Of a stretch of DNA of 64,000 bases, positions 26,246 to 35,700 are shown piece after piece. Made by a program: the position numbers and the translations under genes. The notes beneath the pieces were generated by a model, which was not told the DNA's origin, did no database searches, and saw nothing but the letters and a program-made list of their open reading frames with translations. Numbering within the stretch: position 1 is the stretch's first letter; each line of letters starts with the position of its first letter. Source of the stretch: CAVTUU01 sp045804965 (GTDB taxonomy: Bacteria; Chloroflexota; Chloroflexia; Thermomicrobiales; UBA6265). Where the stretch lies: positions 55,809 through 119,808 of the forward strand of contig JBJMMD010000008.1 in the NCBI GenBank assembly GCA_045804965.1, written 5' to 3'.

Positions 26246-27721
26246 TCACGGATAAAACACTGTGCCCGCGTATTGATTGCCGCCACCAGCGTCGGGAAAG
26301 TCCATCCCTGAGATTGCATTTTGGCCGGTGAACGGGACCGCGGTTCGGTCCCAGTTCCCGCCGTCGGATGTCTGCCAGAGGCTCATGTGCACATGCTCGA
26401 AGCCCATGTAGCCATCGCCGCCCGGACCCGATATCGTGCCCAGGTATTGGCCTTGTGAAATTTCTTGACCCCAGCTCAAACTGGAGTCGAAGGTGACATG
26501 GAACATGGCGACTGCATAGCCGTTCCCAATGTTGATCGAGATGCCGCCTGAGGCCGCTTCCGTCCAGGTGATCGTGCCGTTGACCGGCGAGTAGATCGGC
26601 GTCCCGGCCGTGTTTCCATCAGTTCTAGCAACGTCGAACGAGTAGTAATACTGATAGGTGCTGCTTTGGTTCCAATGGCTGTAAGGGCCGTTGTATCCCT
26701 GCGAGATTTGCCATTCGCCACCGGTCACCGGCCAGACGATCCCACCGCCGGTGTTGCCGCCGGGGCCGGACTTCTGGTTGGCGTCGGTCGAGAGATACCC
26801 GTTATACGCCCACCCATCTTGCCCGTTGTAACGGACGGGCGTGAAGTTGTTTTCATCGCCGCCGAGCGCATCGACCGCCGCCCCGGCCGGCATCACCAGC
26901 AAGATCCCGGCATCTGTGCTCGGGCCATCGCGAAGATTGAGGTCCTCAGTCACGACCAAGGAGCCGGACGCGGCCGGACCACTGCCGGTACTCAGATAGT
27001 CCCCAAACGCCCAGCCAGCGATCCCGTTGTAATCCACCGACAGGAACCCGTTTTCTGCCTCTCCGGTCAGCGTCACCACGGCGCCGCCCGGCATCACGGC
27101 GAGCACGGTTTCCGCCGTGCTCGGCCCAGCCCGCAGATTCAGGTCCGATGTCACGGTTGCCGTTCCCGCTGCGCTTGCACTGCTGGCGTTTGGGAAATCC
27201 AAGTAATCGCCGAACGCCCAACCCGCTGTGCCGGCGTAATTGACGGCATAAAAGCCGTTCGCGGCATCACCGGTAAGCGTCACCATGCTGCCCGCCGGCA
27301 TGACGGTCAACACTTGCTCACTCGTGCTTGGACCGGCCCGGAGATTCAGCGCTTCGAGCACCGCGGTGTCGCCTGAGCTTGCGGTGCCGTTGGCGGCGAG
27401 ATAGTCGGAAACCATGTACCCGTGGAGACCGCCCGCGGAAACTCGATACCAGAGCGAACCATCATCGGCCCTGGCCGGGCCGTCGAGCACCTCGACGACC
27501 GTGCCTTCTGGGAAGAGACCGATGATGCCGCCGTCGAAGCTCGCGGCGTTCCGCAGGCGGACATCGTCGCCATTCGCATACGCGATGACAGCGGTTCCGC
27601 CGATGGGGAGTCTGGTATCAGCTTGGACAGAACGAGGTAGCCAGAGCGCGGAGAATACGAATGCGACCAGGAGTACCACGCGCAAAGGCGCGCGCTCGCC
27701 AAGGCGGAACCCTTCCCTCAT
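26246..27721 (-). CDS. Secreted peptidoglycan-type protein: SH3b repeats plus M23 peptidase
   Basis: 491 residues. A signal peptide (VVLLVAFVFSALWLPRSVQA) is followed by four bacterial SH3 domains, the later ones starting ALNLRAGPST, DLNLRAGPST and DLNLRDGPST; each ends with GWAFGDYL or a similar phrase. The C-terminal M23 metallopeptidase domain has the FDVA aspartate and the HVH motif (GFEHVHMSLW). It therefore probably binds and cleaves wall peptides or is a non-enzymatic LytM regulator. ATG 27721 has GGGGG upstream; a longer start at 27811 is unlikely. Confidence 0.88.
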   Translation of the reverse strand: MREGFRLGERAPLRVVLLVAFVFSALWLPRSVQADTRLPIGGTAVIAYANGDDVRLRNAASFDGGIIGLFPEGTVVEVLDGPARADDGSLWYRVSAGGLHGYMVSDYLAANGTASSGDTAVLEALNLRAGPSTSEQVLTVMPAGSMVTLTGDAANGFYAVNYAGTAGWAFGDYLDFPNASSASAAGTATVTSDLNLRAGPSTAETVLAVMPGGAVVTLTGEAENGFLSVDYNGIAGWAFGDYLSTGSGPAASGSLVVTEDLNLRDGPSTDAGILLVMPAGAAVDALGGDENNFTPVRYNGQDGWAYNGYLSTDANQKSGPGGNTGGGIVWPVTGGEWQISQGYNGPYSHWNQSSTYQYYYSFDVARTDGNTAGTPIYSPVNGTITWTEAASGGISINIGNGYAVAMFHVTFDSSLSWGQEISQGQYLGTISGPGGDGYMGFEHVHMSLWQTSDGGNWDRTAVPFTGQNAISGMDFPDAGGGNQYAGTVFYP

Positions 27722-27911
27722 CCTTTCCCCCTCTATGTCACGCCGGTCGATCTGCAAATCACCGGCGAACGGGCACTGGCCGAACTGGGACCTGTGGATT
27801 TCCAGGGTCAAAAATCAGCCGACCACTCCACGAAGGCGCCATAGTACAGATATTTACACAAGATTGAAACAGACCATGCTACATAACCTTCCGTTGCCGT
27901 CCTGAGCAGCC

Positions 27912-28730
27912 CTAATCGGTGGCCCTGGTGCGCCAGCTCGCGGCGGCCCGCGCCGCCCATCGTCCATCCTCGTAATGCACGCGAATATCGAATCCGAAGC
28001 ACGCGGAGACGTGCTCGCTCGTGATCGTTTCGTGCGCCGGACCTTGCACGATCGCCACGCCTTCGCGGAGGAGCAGCGCATGCGTGGTCGTCGGCGGCAG
28101 CTCTTCCAAATGGTGCGAAACGAGGACCGTGGCGAGCGTAGGGTTCGCTGTTGCCAGCGCCGCCAGGGCCGCGATCAGCGCCTCGCGCGACGGAAGGTCG
28201 AGCCCGGTCGCCGGTTCGTCGAGCAGGAGCAAGGGCGGGTCGGGCATCAGTGCCCGCGCGATGCGCACCCGCTGGCGCTCGCCTTGCGAACAGGTCGCGA
28301 TCTCGCGATCGGCCAGTGACGCGCAGCCGAGCAGTTCCAGCAATCCGTGCGCTCGTTCCCGTTCGGCAGCACCGTAGCGATCCCACAGCGGCTGGATCGT
28401 TCCCGTCGCCCCGGTAAGGACGACATCTTCGACCGTCAACCACTTGATCAGTTTCAAGGCGGGATCGACGACGCCGATCTGAGCGCGCAAATCCCACACG
28501 CTGACCCGGCCCAGCTCTCCGCCGAGCACGCTCGCCCTGCCCTTGCTGGGGTGGCGCACCGCGCCCGCGACGGACAGCAAGGTGCTCTTCCCGGAGCCGT
28601 TTGGACCGAGCAGCGCCCAATGCTCGCCGAGATGAACGCGAAGCGAGACATCACGCAGGATGAAGGCGCCATCCGCCACCCAGACCGAAATGTCATCCAA
28701 ACCGAGCACCGCGCCGTTGAATTCGCTCAC
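27912..28730 (-). CDS. ABC transporter ATP-binding protein
   Basis: ATPase domain of 272 residues from the chosen GTG. Walker A GPNGSGKSTLL, Q-loop near the ALKLIKWL region, signature CSQGERQRVRIARAL, Walker B PLLLLDEPATGLDL and switch histidine VSHHLEEL. The pattern recalls ModF/YhaQ-type soluble ABC proteins. No permease is adjacent, so its partner is unknown. GTG 28730 is chosen since family members start near SEFNGAVLGLDDISV; an ATG at 28904 would add 58 residues that do not look like an ABC domain. Confidence 0.82.
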   Translation of the reverse strand: MSEFNGAVLGLDDISVWVADGAFILRDVSLRVHLGEHWALLGPNGSGKSTLLSVAGAVRHPSKGRASVLGGELGRVSVWDLRAQIGVVDPALKLIKWLTVEDVVLTGATGTIQPLWDRYGAAERERAHGLLELLGCASLADREIATCSQGERQRVRIARALMPDPPLLLLDEPATGLDLPSREALIAALAALATANPTLATVLVSHHLEELPPTTTHALLLREGVAIVQGPAHETITSEHVSACFGFDIRVHYEDGRWAARAAASWRTRATD

Positions 28731-28959
28731 ATCTAACCCAGATTCGCGTCTGTGCTGCACCACTGTCGTGCGTGAAGACAACCATTGTCGCGAGAAGACC
28801 TGATTCGCGCCAAACACTACTGCCCTAGAATCACCATACTCGACAGCAATCGGCATCGACTCAGGCCGCGAGCTCGCGTTCTCGGAACCAACGGCCGGAT
28901 TCACTTGTAAAGGAATTGAACGCTGGTCAGTAGGGGGCCGACTACTGGACGAGCATACG

Positions 28960-29523
28960 TTGATCGAACGCGCAAAACGAGGCGACCAAGATGCCTACGA
29001 GGAGCTCGTGCGGCAATACCAAGACCTTGCCTTTCGCACCGCCTACCTGATCACCCGATCAGCGGCGGACGCCGAAGACGCGGCCCAGGACGCCTTCATC
29101 AAGGCCTACTACGCACTCGACCGATTTCACTCCGGCGCACCGTTCCGGCCGTGGCTCCTGCGCATCGCCGCCAATGAAGCGCGGAACCGGCGGACATCGG
29201 CGAACCGTCGCCAAACATTGGCGCTCAGCGCCGTCGAGGACCGCCCCTCTGCCGACGCGGCCCTGTCGCCGGAGGCGGCGGCTCTCGCGGCCGACCAGCG
29301 GAGCGGGCTGATGACGGCCATCGAGCGCCTCCGCGATGAAGACCAGACGGTGATTGCCGCCCGCTACTTTCTCGAGCTCAACGAAGAGGAAATGTCCGGC
29401 GTACTGAATTGCCCGCGCGGCACCGTCAAGTCTCGCCTCTCACGCGCCCTCGGCCGGCTGCGCGAGACGATGACCGGGCAAACCCAGCAGCGAGAGCAGG
29501 CGGAAGGAGGCGGCAATGACTGA
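28960..29523 (+). CDS. ECF-type RNA polymerase sigma factor
   Basis: 187 residues. Region 2 reads DQDAYEELVRQYQDLAFRTAYLITRSAADAEDAAQDAFIKAYYAL, region 4 reads IERLRDEDQTVIAARYFLELNEEEMSGVLNCPRGTVKSRLSRALGRLRE. The TTG at 28960 is the only reasonable start in frame, and there is no good Shine-Dalgarno at proper distance, so the real start may be a few codons upstream. It overlaps the downstream gene, which encodes its likely anti-sigma factor, by eight bases. Confidence 0.85.
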   Translation: MIERAKRGDQDAYEELVRQYQDLAFRTAYLITRSAADAEDAAQDAFIKAYYALDRFHSGAPFRPWLLRIAANEARNRRTSANRRQTLALSAVEDRPSADAALSPEAAALAADQRSGLMTAIERLRDEDQTVIAARYFLELNEEEMSGVLNCPRGTVKSRLSRALGRLRETMTGQTQQREQAEGGGND

Positions 29524-30358
29524 TCTCAGCCGTCTCGCCAACCTGCCGGACCGGCAGCTCGAACAAGCGCTCGTCGATCTCGGGCACGCAATCGACTTCC
29601 CGCGAACCCCTGATATCGCCGGCGCCGTTAGCACACGCCTTGAGGCCGCGCCCGCGCCAACGCACGAGCCAGCCAACGTCCGATTCCTCACGCCTTGGCG
29701 CGCCGTCGCCGTGGCCGCGGCCGTGATTCTGCTCGTCCTGGGCGCGGCCTTGCTCGGACTGCCCGATTTCCGCCACACCGTCGCCGATCGCCTTGGCGTC
29801 CGCGGGATCAAGATCACGTTCGAGGACAAGACCCCGACACCCTCCGCCTCTCCGGTCGGCAACGCGCTGCTCCTCGGACATCGGGTCACGCTCGAAGAGG
29901 CGAAAGTGGCCGTGCCGTTCACGTTGAAGGTCCCAACCTTGCCGGGTCTTGGCGAGCCGGACGAGGTCTATGTGCGCACGCTGCCCGACCGGCAACCGAT
30001 GGTTTCGTTTCTCTACTACCCATCCGATATCCTGCCCAATACCGCGGAAACTGGGGCCGGCGCGCTGTTGATGCAGTTCGAAACTGAGACCGATGCTGAA
30101 TATCTCACGAAAGAAATTGCCGGTGGGTACATGATTGATACCACTGTTAACGGCGACACAGGCTATTTCGCGTCTGGTCCGTCGAACCTCATCATTGCTC
30201 CCGATCCTTCCCAGTCCTCATGTTGCGGCCCCAGCACCAGTCGCCCATCTGGCAACGTCCTGATTTGGTCGCACGGCGACGTGACCTATCGCCTGGAATC
30301 AGGACTCGATGCGCCGGACTCGGTCAAAATCGCCGAGTCGCTGCAACCAGCTCCGTAA
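29516..30358 (+). CDS. Membrane-anchored anti-sigma-like protein
   Basis: 280 residues. The N-terminal cytosolic part (LANLPDRQLEQALVDLGHAIDFP) is followed by one transmembrane helix (RAVAVAAAVILLVLGAALLGL, about residues 62-82) and an extracellular domain similar in style to DUF4367 (VTYRLESGLDAPDSVKIAESL near the end). AAGGAGG lies before the ATG. No zinc finger is present, unlike the anti-sigma factor at the left edge. The overlap with the sigma gene supports a regulatory pair. Function inferred from context. Confidence 0.75.
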   Translation: MTDLSRLANLPDRQLEQALVDLGHAIDFPRTPDIAGAVSTRLEAAPAPTHEPANVRFLTPWRAVAVAAAVILLVLGAALLGLPDFRHTVADRLGVRGIKITFEDKTPTPSASPVGNALLLGHRVTLEEAKVAVPFTLKVPTLPGLGEPDEVYVRTLPDRQPMVSFLYYPSDILPNTAETGAGALLMQFETETDAEYLTKEIAGGYMIDTTVNGDTGYFASGPSNLIIAPDPSQSSCCGPSTSRPSGNVLIWSHGDVTYRLESGLDAPDSVKIAESLQPAP

Positions 30359-30455
30359 TTCCGGGAACTTTCCTCCTAGTCGCGTTGTAGTAGAGGCAGA
30401 CCGGCGGACCCGGCAGCTTGTTCTCGACGCCGACCTTTGCCTCAGGAGGACCATC

Positions 30456-31580
30456 ATGAAACTCAGAATTCTCGCGCTGTCCGTTCTCTGCTTTGGGTTG
30501 CTGATGTGGGCAGTGTCGGCCTCAGCGGGCGGCTGGGCTGTCGTCCATTTGGATGCAATGCCGAGCCAAATCTACGCGGGCTCGCCCGTCACCCTCCGAT
30601 TCCTCGTCAAGCAACATGACGTGACGCCGATCAATGTCGATCGCGCGTATCTCGAAGCGACCAATCGGGAGACTGGCGACACGCTCAAACTCGATGCCAC
30701 CCAAGACGGCGACATCGGCCATTACATGGTCGACGTGACGTTCCCGAGCGCTGGACCGTGGAAGTGGAGCATCACCCCGCAACCATTCGAAGCGACCTCG
30801 TTCGCCACCCTCAACGTTCTTTCCACCGCGACAAGCGCGAACTTGAGCCCGAATGGATTTCCCGAACCATTCGTTCATCCGGCGGCGATTCGCGGCGGCG
30901 GCTGCGGATCGGAAGCCGACGATGCCTATCCGTTGAACGACGCTGGCTCCGGCAAAACAACGGACGGGACAGCGAAAAAGTTCGGCGACTTGATCGGACC
31001 AAGTCCCGTTCAGGTCGTCGGATCGAGCGAAACGACAGTCGCCGCCAAGCTCACCGATTTCGACGCCAAGCCCTTTTCGATCGTCATCTACAAGAGCGAA
31101 AATCCGGTTGACGGCCTCGTTGCCTGTGGCGACGTCAGCGGACAACTTTTCGGCGACGATCTTATCGTTGGCCTCGATCCAGTCGACAACTCCGGCGACG
31201 TCGGGATCGCCATGTTGCACCCCACCGGCGACAAAACGGTCGTCACACTCTATACCTTCGTGCTCCGCGAGGCCCCTTCACCAGCGTCACAAAGCGCGAC
31301 TACGTCGGAAGCCGCGACAGTCGACATTGCCATCGTCGGCGACGCCGACAGCGATTGGCACTTCGATCCTTCGACGATCACCATCCCGGCCGGCACGACC
31401 GTGAAATGGACCAACCAAACTAAGGTCGCGCACACGATCCAAAGCGGTGACATCAACTTTGACGATTCCGGTCCGCTCGAACCTGGCGCGTCCTTCACCT
31501 CCACGTTCGACAAACCCGGCTCCTACTCCTACGCCTGCGGCCCCCATCCTTGGATGACGGGGACGATTACGGTGGAATGA
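30456..31580 (+). CDS. Secreted protein with FixH/YtkA-like and cupredoxin domains
   Basis: 374 residues. A signal peptide (ILALSVLCFGLLMWAVSASA) is followed by an immunoglobulin-like domain resembling YtkA/FixH (PSQIYAGSPVTLRFLVKQHD) and, after about residue 285, a plastocyanin-like cupredoxin domain: DWHFDPSTITIPAGTTVKWTN, then type-I copper ligands His in KVAHTI and Cys, His and Met in YACGPHPWM. AGGAGG precedes the ATG. It is placed downstream of the sigma/anti-sigma pair, 98 bases away, and may be in its regulon. Likely a periplasmic copper or electron-transfer protein. Confidence 0.85.
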   Translation: MKLRILALSVLCFGLLMWAVSASAGGWAVVHLDAMPSQIYAGSPVTLRFLVKQHDVTPINVDRAYLEATNRETGDTLKLDATQDGDIGHYMVDVTFPSAGPWKWSITPQPFEATSFATLNVLSTATSANLSPNGFPEPFVHPAAIRGGGCGSEADDAYPLNDAGSGKTTDGTAKKFGDLIGPSPVQVVGSSETTVAAKLTDFDAKPFSIVIYKSENPVDGLVACGDVSGQLFGDDLIVGLDPVDNSGDVGIAMLHPTGDKTVVTLYTFVLREAPSPASQSATTSEAATVDIAIVGDADSDWHFDPSTITIPAGTTVKWTNQTKVAHTIQSGDINFDDSGPLEPGASFTSTFDKPGSYSYACGPHPWMTGTITVE

Positions 31581-32041
31581 ACAGAGTGCGATGCATTGAA
31601 TCGTCGCATTCGTAGGAATTCCCTCGACCCCCTCCCGCGACAATGCGGGAGGGGGAACGGCAAATGTTCAGCGGACTGTCGCGTAAACGAGTGAGATCAC
31701 TCCCTGACAGTTTGAGGAGCCACGCCATCCCCTCCCTCTTGCCGATCCCTCCCGTCGTCATGCTGAGCTTGGCGAAGCATCTAGCTCTCCTGAACATGGC
31801 AGTTATCAGGCACAGATCCTTCGACTTCGCTCAGGATGACGGAGGGAGTGACGCGCAAGATGACGGACCTGCGGTGCCTGGGCAGAGGGCTCCTATAGCG
31901 AGCATCTGACATTTTTCCTTTGGCAGCGACCATTTTTCCCGGATAAGACAGCGACTGGGATGTAGTCAAAAGCCGATATGATGCTTGCTGCAATACTTCA
32001 TGCATGGTGCAGGCCGCCTTTTAGTACGTGGAGCAGCGAGG
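31581..32041. repeat. Intergenic stretch with family B repeats
   Basis: About 460 bases. It holds CGTCATGCTGAGCTTGGCGAAGC at 31755-31777 and the inverse unit CCTTCGACTTCGCTCAGGATGACGG at about 31817-31841, two opposed family B copies. No gene. Confidence 0.55.
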
Positions 32042-32482
32042 TTGAAGCTTTACACTATCGGGTTCACGAAGAAGCCTGCCAAGCAATTCTTTGGTCTGCT
32101 CGAAGCAAATGGAGTCCGGCGCCTGATTGATATTCGGTTGCACCCCCATGGTCAACTCTCAGGATTTTCGAAGCAGGACGATCTCGCGTTTTTCTTGGAT
32201 CGGCTGATCGGCTGCGACTACCGCTACGTGCCAACGTTAGCGCCGACCGCCGACATCTTGACTGACTACCGCAAGGATCACCAATGGGACCGATACGTCC
32301 AACGGTTCGAGGCCCTCATGGACGAACGGAACGTGCCGTCTGCCCTGGAAAAAGCGGTGTTCACCGACGTGCCGAGTTGCCTGCTGTGCAGCGAGGACAC
32401 GCCTAAACACTGTCACCGGCGCTTGGTCGCGGAACGGTTGACGAAGCATTGGCGGGAAGTCGAGATCGTCCACCTCGTTTAA
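32042..32482 (+). CDS. DUF488-family protein
   Basis: 146 residues. The start KLYTIGFTKKPAKQFFGLLEANGVRRLIDIRLHP is diagnostic of DUF488, and the C-terminus has the family cysteine motif CLLCSEDTPKHCHRRLVAERL. The family is small, cytosolic and of unknown activity; a nucleotide or redox role has been suggested on the basis of the Cys-rich tail. TTG 32042 is preceded by GGAG and matches the family N-terminus; the ORF extends upstream to 31985 but that part lacks similarity. Confidence 0.82.
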   Translation: MKLYTIGFTKKPAKQFFGLLEANGVRRLIDIRLHPHGQLSGFSKQDDLAFFLDRLIGCDYRYVPTLAPTADILTDYRKDHQWDRYVQRFEALMDERNVPSALEKAVFTDVPSCLLCSEDTPKHCHRRLVAERLTKHWREVEIVHLV

Positions 32483-32495
32483 GCGCTGAAGGCGC

Positions 32496-33017
32496 CTATC
32501 GTTCGGCCGGTCCGCCTTCGCGCAGGAACTCGTTGACGATCTCAACCGGCATTCGCCGCGGGCGGGCGGTAGCGACATTGACGAAGGCCCACACGGTTTG
32601 TGCGCGGGCGATGACGACTGGCAATGGTCCGACCTCACCCGGATCGCGGAGCCCATCTCTTGGCGGATCGGCCACCAGCGGCGCGGGCAGACGAGTAATC
32701 TCGTAAGCGCGAACGGCTTTCGCCGCCCCAAGCTCGACCGGCCAGGTGATGACGCGAAGCCAATCGCCAGCGCGGGCAGGTTGCAAGTAATCGATTTCGT
32801 GGCGACGGGCGACAAACACGCCGCCGATCGCGCGGAGGCGAGCTTCCGAAAATCCGCCGGCGGCCGCGTGGTCAATTGCAGCTTGTTCGAGGTAGTTGAG
32901 ATAGGCGGCGTTGTTCACATGCCCGAGCGCGTCGAGCTCGTGATTGCGGACGCGAAAATGCGCGATGTAGACATGCCGCGCCCGCGATGCCCGCCAGGGC
33001 GGCGTAGTGGCGGTCAC
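32496..33017 (-). CDS. Acyl-CoA thioesterase, 4HBT hotdog family
   Basis: 173 residues. HFRVRNHELDALGHVNNAAYLNYLEQAAIDH is the 4-hydroxybenzoyl-CoA thioesterase signature, with the catalytic Asp in the DALGHV motif; FVARRHEIDYLQPARAGDWLRV and AYEITRL follow. Hydrolyses acyl-CoA esters. It overlaps the preceding gene by four bases (33014-33017), so the two are translationally coupled. Substrate unknown; role likely tied to the unknown upstream protein. Confidence 0.85.
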   Translation of the reverse strand: MTATTPPWRASRARHVYIAHFRVRNHELDALGHVNNAAYLNYLEQAAIDHAAAGGFSEARLRAIGGVFVARRHEIDYLQPARAGDWLRVITWPVELGAAKAVRAYEITRLPAPLVADPPRDGLRDPGEVGPLPVVIARAQTVWAFVNVATARPRRMPVEIVNEFLREGGPAER

Positions 33018-34834
33018 CGCACGGTTGCCGGAGCTCGCACGACTCCAGCGCGACTGAAGACGCGACGCAGGATCGCGATCGTCGCGGCGTATGAGGAATC
33101 CATACCGTAATAGGAGAGCCCGCGCGCGCCGAGGGTTTGCGCGCGGGTGTAGGGTGTGTCCGACGCATAGTGGATGATGCCGAGGTCGATGCGGCCACCC
33201 ATCTGCGCGAGATTGACCGCCTCGTTCGACGGGTGCCGGCTCAAAAAGAGGTCCTCATAAATGGCGTTCAAATAGGGTCCGGCTTCCATCTCGACCACCG
33301 TGAAATTTTCCCGGTAGTAGAAGTCGAGATAGCCCTGGTTCTGCAGATATGTGCCGAGCACAGTGACCGCTTTCTGATTGTCCAGGACTGAACCGTAGGC
33401 AGAGAAGGGCGCCACGTCCTCGAACCCGAAGCAATTCTCCAGCCAATAGGTGTTGCCGGAGTGCTCGTCGAAGACAACGTTGGTGAGCATGACATCGCCG
33501 ATGCGCCCGTTTAGGGTAGCGGCCTTGCCGAGGATGTAGACGCCCTGGATTTGATCGGTCGACATTGCGACCTGGGTCATAATGTGAAACGCAGCGAATC
33601 CAAGCGGATAATTCACGTTAATCACGATCGCGTCGGCTTTCGTGGGATCGAGGACTGAGCCTTCCGACTCCAAGCGGGGATCGAAGCTCGACGGATCGAG
33701 CCGAGCGAGATCGATCACCTGAATTCCGACGTCGACCGCTCCCGTCGATTCGATGTGGTAGATCCCTCGCTCCCGCTCCTCGCGCTCACGAAGACGTCGC
33801 TCCTTCTCCATGTGCGGCCCGCTGAAGTAGTGACGAGCGGTGAAATAGAGGAGGTTCTCCCAGGAGGAGCGTGTCTCCCCGGCCTCAAGCTTGACCAGTT
33901 CCGGCATCAGCTCCGGATGCTCGGTATCGCGAATGTACTCGCCGAGCGTTTGCCGGCGCCGGCGAGCCACCCCGGAGAGAACATTGACGATACTATGGGT
34001 ATTCGACGACACGAAGTAGACCGGGCGGTCTTCCAGGCCCTTCTCGCGGAGGAGCTCGGCGACCGGCGTCCACCATTGCCGAGTTGAGCGGTTGTAGCCC
34101 AAGTAGGTGCCGCCGAACATCTGTAAGCTGTACCGCTTCCGCTCCCGCGCCATCTTGAGCAGATTTGCCCAGAGATGCGGTCCCCAGACTGATTGCAGAC
34201 GAACCCAGTCGGTCGCCGTCAGCAATAACCGTTCACCGATCGCGGCAACGACTTCCGGTGGTGGCGCCTGTTGCGTCGCCGCTTCCACCGCCGCGACCAA
34301 GTCGGAGTCGGCATTGAGGATGCGGTGGAATTTGTTCCACTCGATCTGATAGGCAACGATCGTAGGAATAAGGTCATCAAGATCCGATGTGGAGGCGATG
34401 TAGGCCGCCAACGTCTCCTCGCCGTCGAACAGCCAGCGGCGACGGCGGCCGGGGGCGCTTTGCGCGTCCCAGTTGTCCATATTGATAAAACCAGCGCGGG
34501 CAAACTCGTTCTTCGACTGCCCCAGCACGATCTGGCGCACGTCGACGATGCACGCCGGCAGGCGCTGCGTCGAGTAGATAAATGCGCTCATGTCGGGCGC
34601 GGGTTCCAGGGCACCGGCATGCAATGACGACGCCGCGGTGAGGTGAGCCGGTTCGAGGCTGGAGACACCAATCGCGCCAGAGCTCTGAAGCAGGGTCGTA
34701 TAGGTACGAACGTAGAGATCGACTTCTCGCTTTCCGGGTCCGCTGGCAAGCGTGCCAGGCACGCCCCCTGACGGGGCATGCAGCGTTGATCCGTGGTCTT
34801 GATCGAGTTTGTGGCGGTCGATTGACGATTGCAT
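33014..34834 (-). CDS. Large conserved protein of unknown function (DUF6909-like)
   Basis: 606 residues, no signal peptide or membrane segment. The C-terminal part has conserved-looking motifs: DAIVINVNYPLGFAAFHI, GVYILGKAATLNGRIGDVML, VFDEHSGNTYWLENCFG and NFTVVEMEAGPYL, which I associate, from memory, with proteins labelled DUF6909; the last resembles the phosphorylase-like (EMEAGP) nucleoside-binding motif. AAGGA precedes ATG 34834. It overlaps the thioesterase gene. Role unknown; perhaps a nucleoside or sugar-phosphate phosphorylase-like enzyme, inferred. Confidence 0.7.
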   Translation of the reverse strand: MQSSIDRHKLDQDHGSTLHAPSGGVPGTLASGPGKREVDLYVRTYTTLLQSSGAIGVSSLEPAHLTAASSLHAGALEPAPDMSAFIYSTQRLPACIVDVRQIVLGQSKNEFARAGFINMDNWDAQSAPGRRRRWLFDGEETLAAYIASTSDLDDLIPTIVAYQIEWNKFHRILNADSDLVAAVEAATQQAPPPEVVAAIGERLLLTATDWVRLQSVWGPHLWANLLKMARERKRYSLQMFGGTYLGYNRSTRQWWTPVAELLREKGLEDRPVYFVSSNTHSIVNVLSGVARRRRQTLGEYIRDTEHPELMPELVKLEAGETRSSWENLLYFTARHYFSGPHMEKERRLREREERERGIYHIESTGAVDVGIQVIDLARLDPSSFDPRLESEGSVLDPTKADAIVINVNYPLGFAAFHIMTQVAMSTDQIQGVYILGKAATLNGRIGDVMLTNVVFDEHSGNTYWLENCFGFEDVAPFSAYGSVLDNQKAVTVLGTYLQNQGYLDFYYRENFTVVEMEAGPYLNAIYEDLFLSRHPSNEAVNLAQMGGRIDLGIIHYASDTPYTRAQTLGARGLSYYGMDSSYAATIAILRRVFSRAGVVRAPATVR

Positions 34835-34915
34835 GGATGTCCTTCGAGAGGAATGGTCGATGCCTCCGCGAAGTATACCGGCAGGACTTGAATGGTCCCC
34901 TGATTTCACAAAGAT

Positions 34916-35350
34916 TTACTCTCGCCTACGGTCGATCTGTTCTCCGCGCAGGCGCTTCTCACCCGTCTCCGGATCGACGACGAGATCGAGCGCCATCCAA
35001 AGGGTGCGGGCAAAGGGGAAAAAGAGGACAGGGAGGACAATTGCTGCCCCAACCGCGAGAAATTCCTGTTCCCACAAGGAGAGATCGATCTGAAAGAGAA
35101 TAATGATCACGACGCCGAGGCCGATGAATTCGGCCACGATGAGGTTGAGCGCATATGCGCCCAAAAAGTACCCCTCTTCCCGCACGAAGACCGCGCCGCA
35201 GTTTGGACAGCTCTCCCGCAAGGAGAACCAGTTGCTGAAGATTCCGCGAGCGCCGCAATACGGGCATCGCCGTGTCATCGCCCGCCAAATTAGCGTCCGC
35301 GCTCGCGGCCAACCGCGAGCAGGCAAGTTTCTTCGCCCTGGATCAGCCAT
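34916..35350 (-). CDS. DUF983-family membrane protein
   Basis: 144 residues. Two CPxCG-type zinc ribbons (RRCPYCGARGIF and ESCPNCGAVF) are followed by two transmembrane helices (YALNLIVAEFIGLGVVIIILF and EFLAVGAAIVLPVLFFPFARTLW) and a final DPETGE phrase. This is the standard DUF983 layout; function unknown. ATG 35350 has GAGGTG upstream and fits the family length better than the ORF start at 35497. Confidence 0.85.
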   Translation of the reverse strand: MADPGRRNLPARGWPRARTLIWRAMTRRCPYCGARGIFSNWFSLRESCPNCGAVFVREEGYFLGAYALNLIVAEFIGLGVVIIILFQIDLSLWEQEFLAVGAAIVLPVLFFPFARTLWMALDLVVDPETGEKRLRGEQIDRRRE

Positions 35351-35394
35351 TGTCACCTCATGCCCTCGTCTTCTATGCTGATAGGCCGTCGAAC

Positions 35395-35595
35395 ATGCGG
35401 GGATTCCCGACACCGGCAGTCGCAGAACCGTCGATTGGGCTTGAGTTGTTGCGCACGTGGCTGCATTCAAGGCTGTTCGGGACGATAAACGCATCAATCA
35501 TGAAGGAATCCTGTGATCACGTCGTCCGCGCAATTGACGTCATCGGAGCTGTCGCAGGCATGATTGATGCCGGGATCATCCAAACGGGTGATTAG
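35395..35595 (+). CDS. Short hypothetical ORF, doubtful
   Basis: 66 residues starting MRGFPTPAVAEPSIGLELLRTWLHSRLFGTI, which could be a real small protein since the last part is a regular hydrophobic helix (HVVRAIDVIGAVAGMIDAGIIQTGD). No ribosome site or relative known. It sits in the gap between DUF983 and the amidase gene. Confidence 0.25.
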   Translation: MRGFPTPAVAEPSIGLELLRTWLHSRLFGTINASIMKESCDHVVRAIDVIGAVAGMIDAGIIQTGD

Positions 35596-35679
35596 GGCAT
35601 ATTGTCGTCTGGGCGTCTCCAGTCCAAACTATGTGTCCCGCATTGTTTCAATTCTTGGGCGACGAGCGCCAATTTCAAC

Positions 35680-35695
35680 TCGACCGCGAGGTCGA
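35680..35695 (+). promoter_or_regulatory. Stem-loop overlapping a Shine-Dalgarno
   Basis: TCGACC-GCGA-GGTCGA: a perfect six-bp stem capped by a GNRA-type tetraloop. The ribosome site GAGG straddles the loop and 3' arm, five bases before the GTG start (35701) of the amidase. Confidence 0.4.
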
Positions 35696-35700
35696 CAGCC

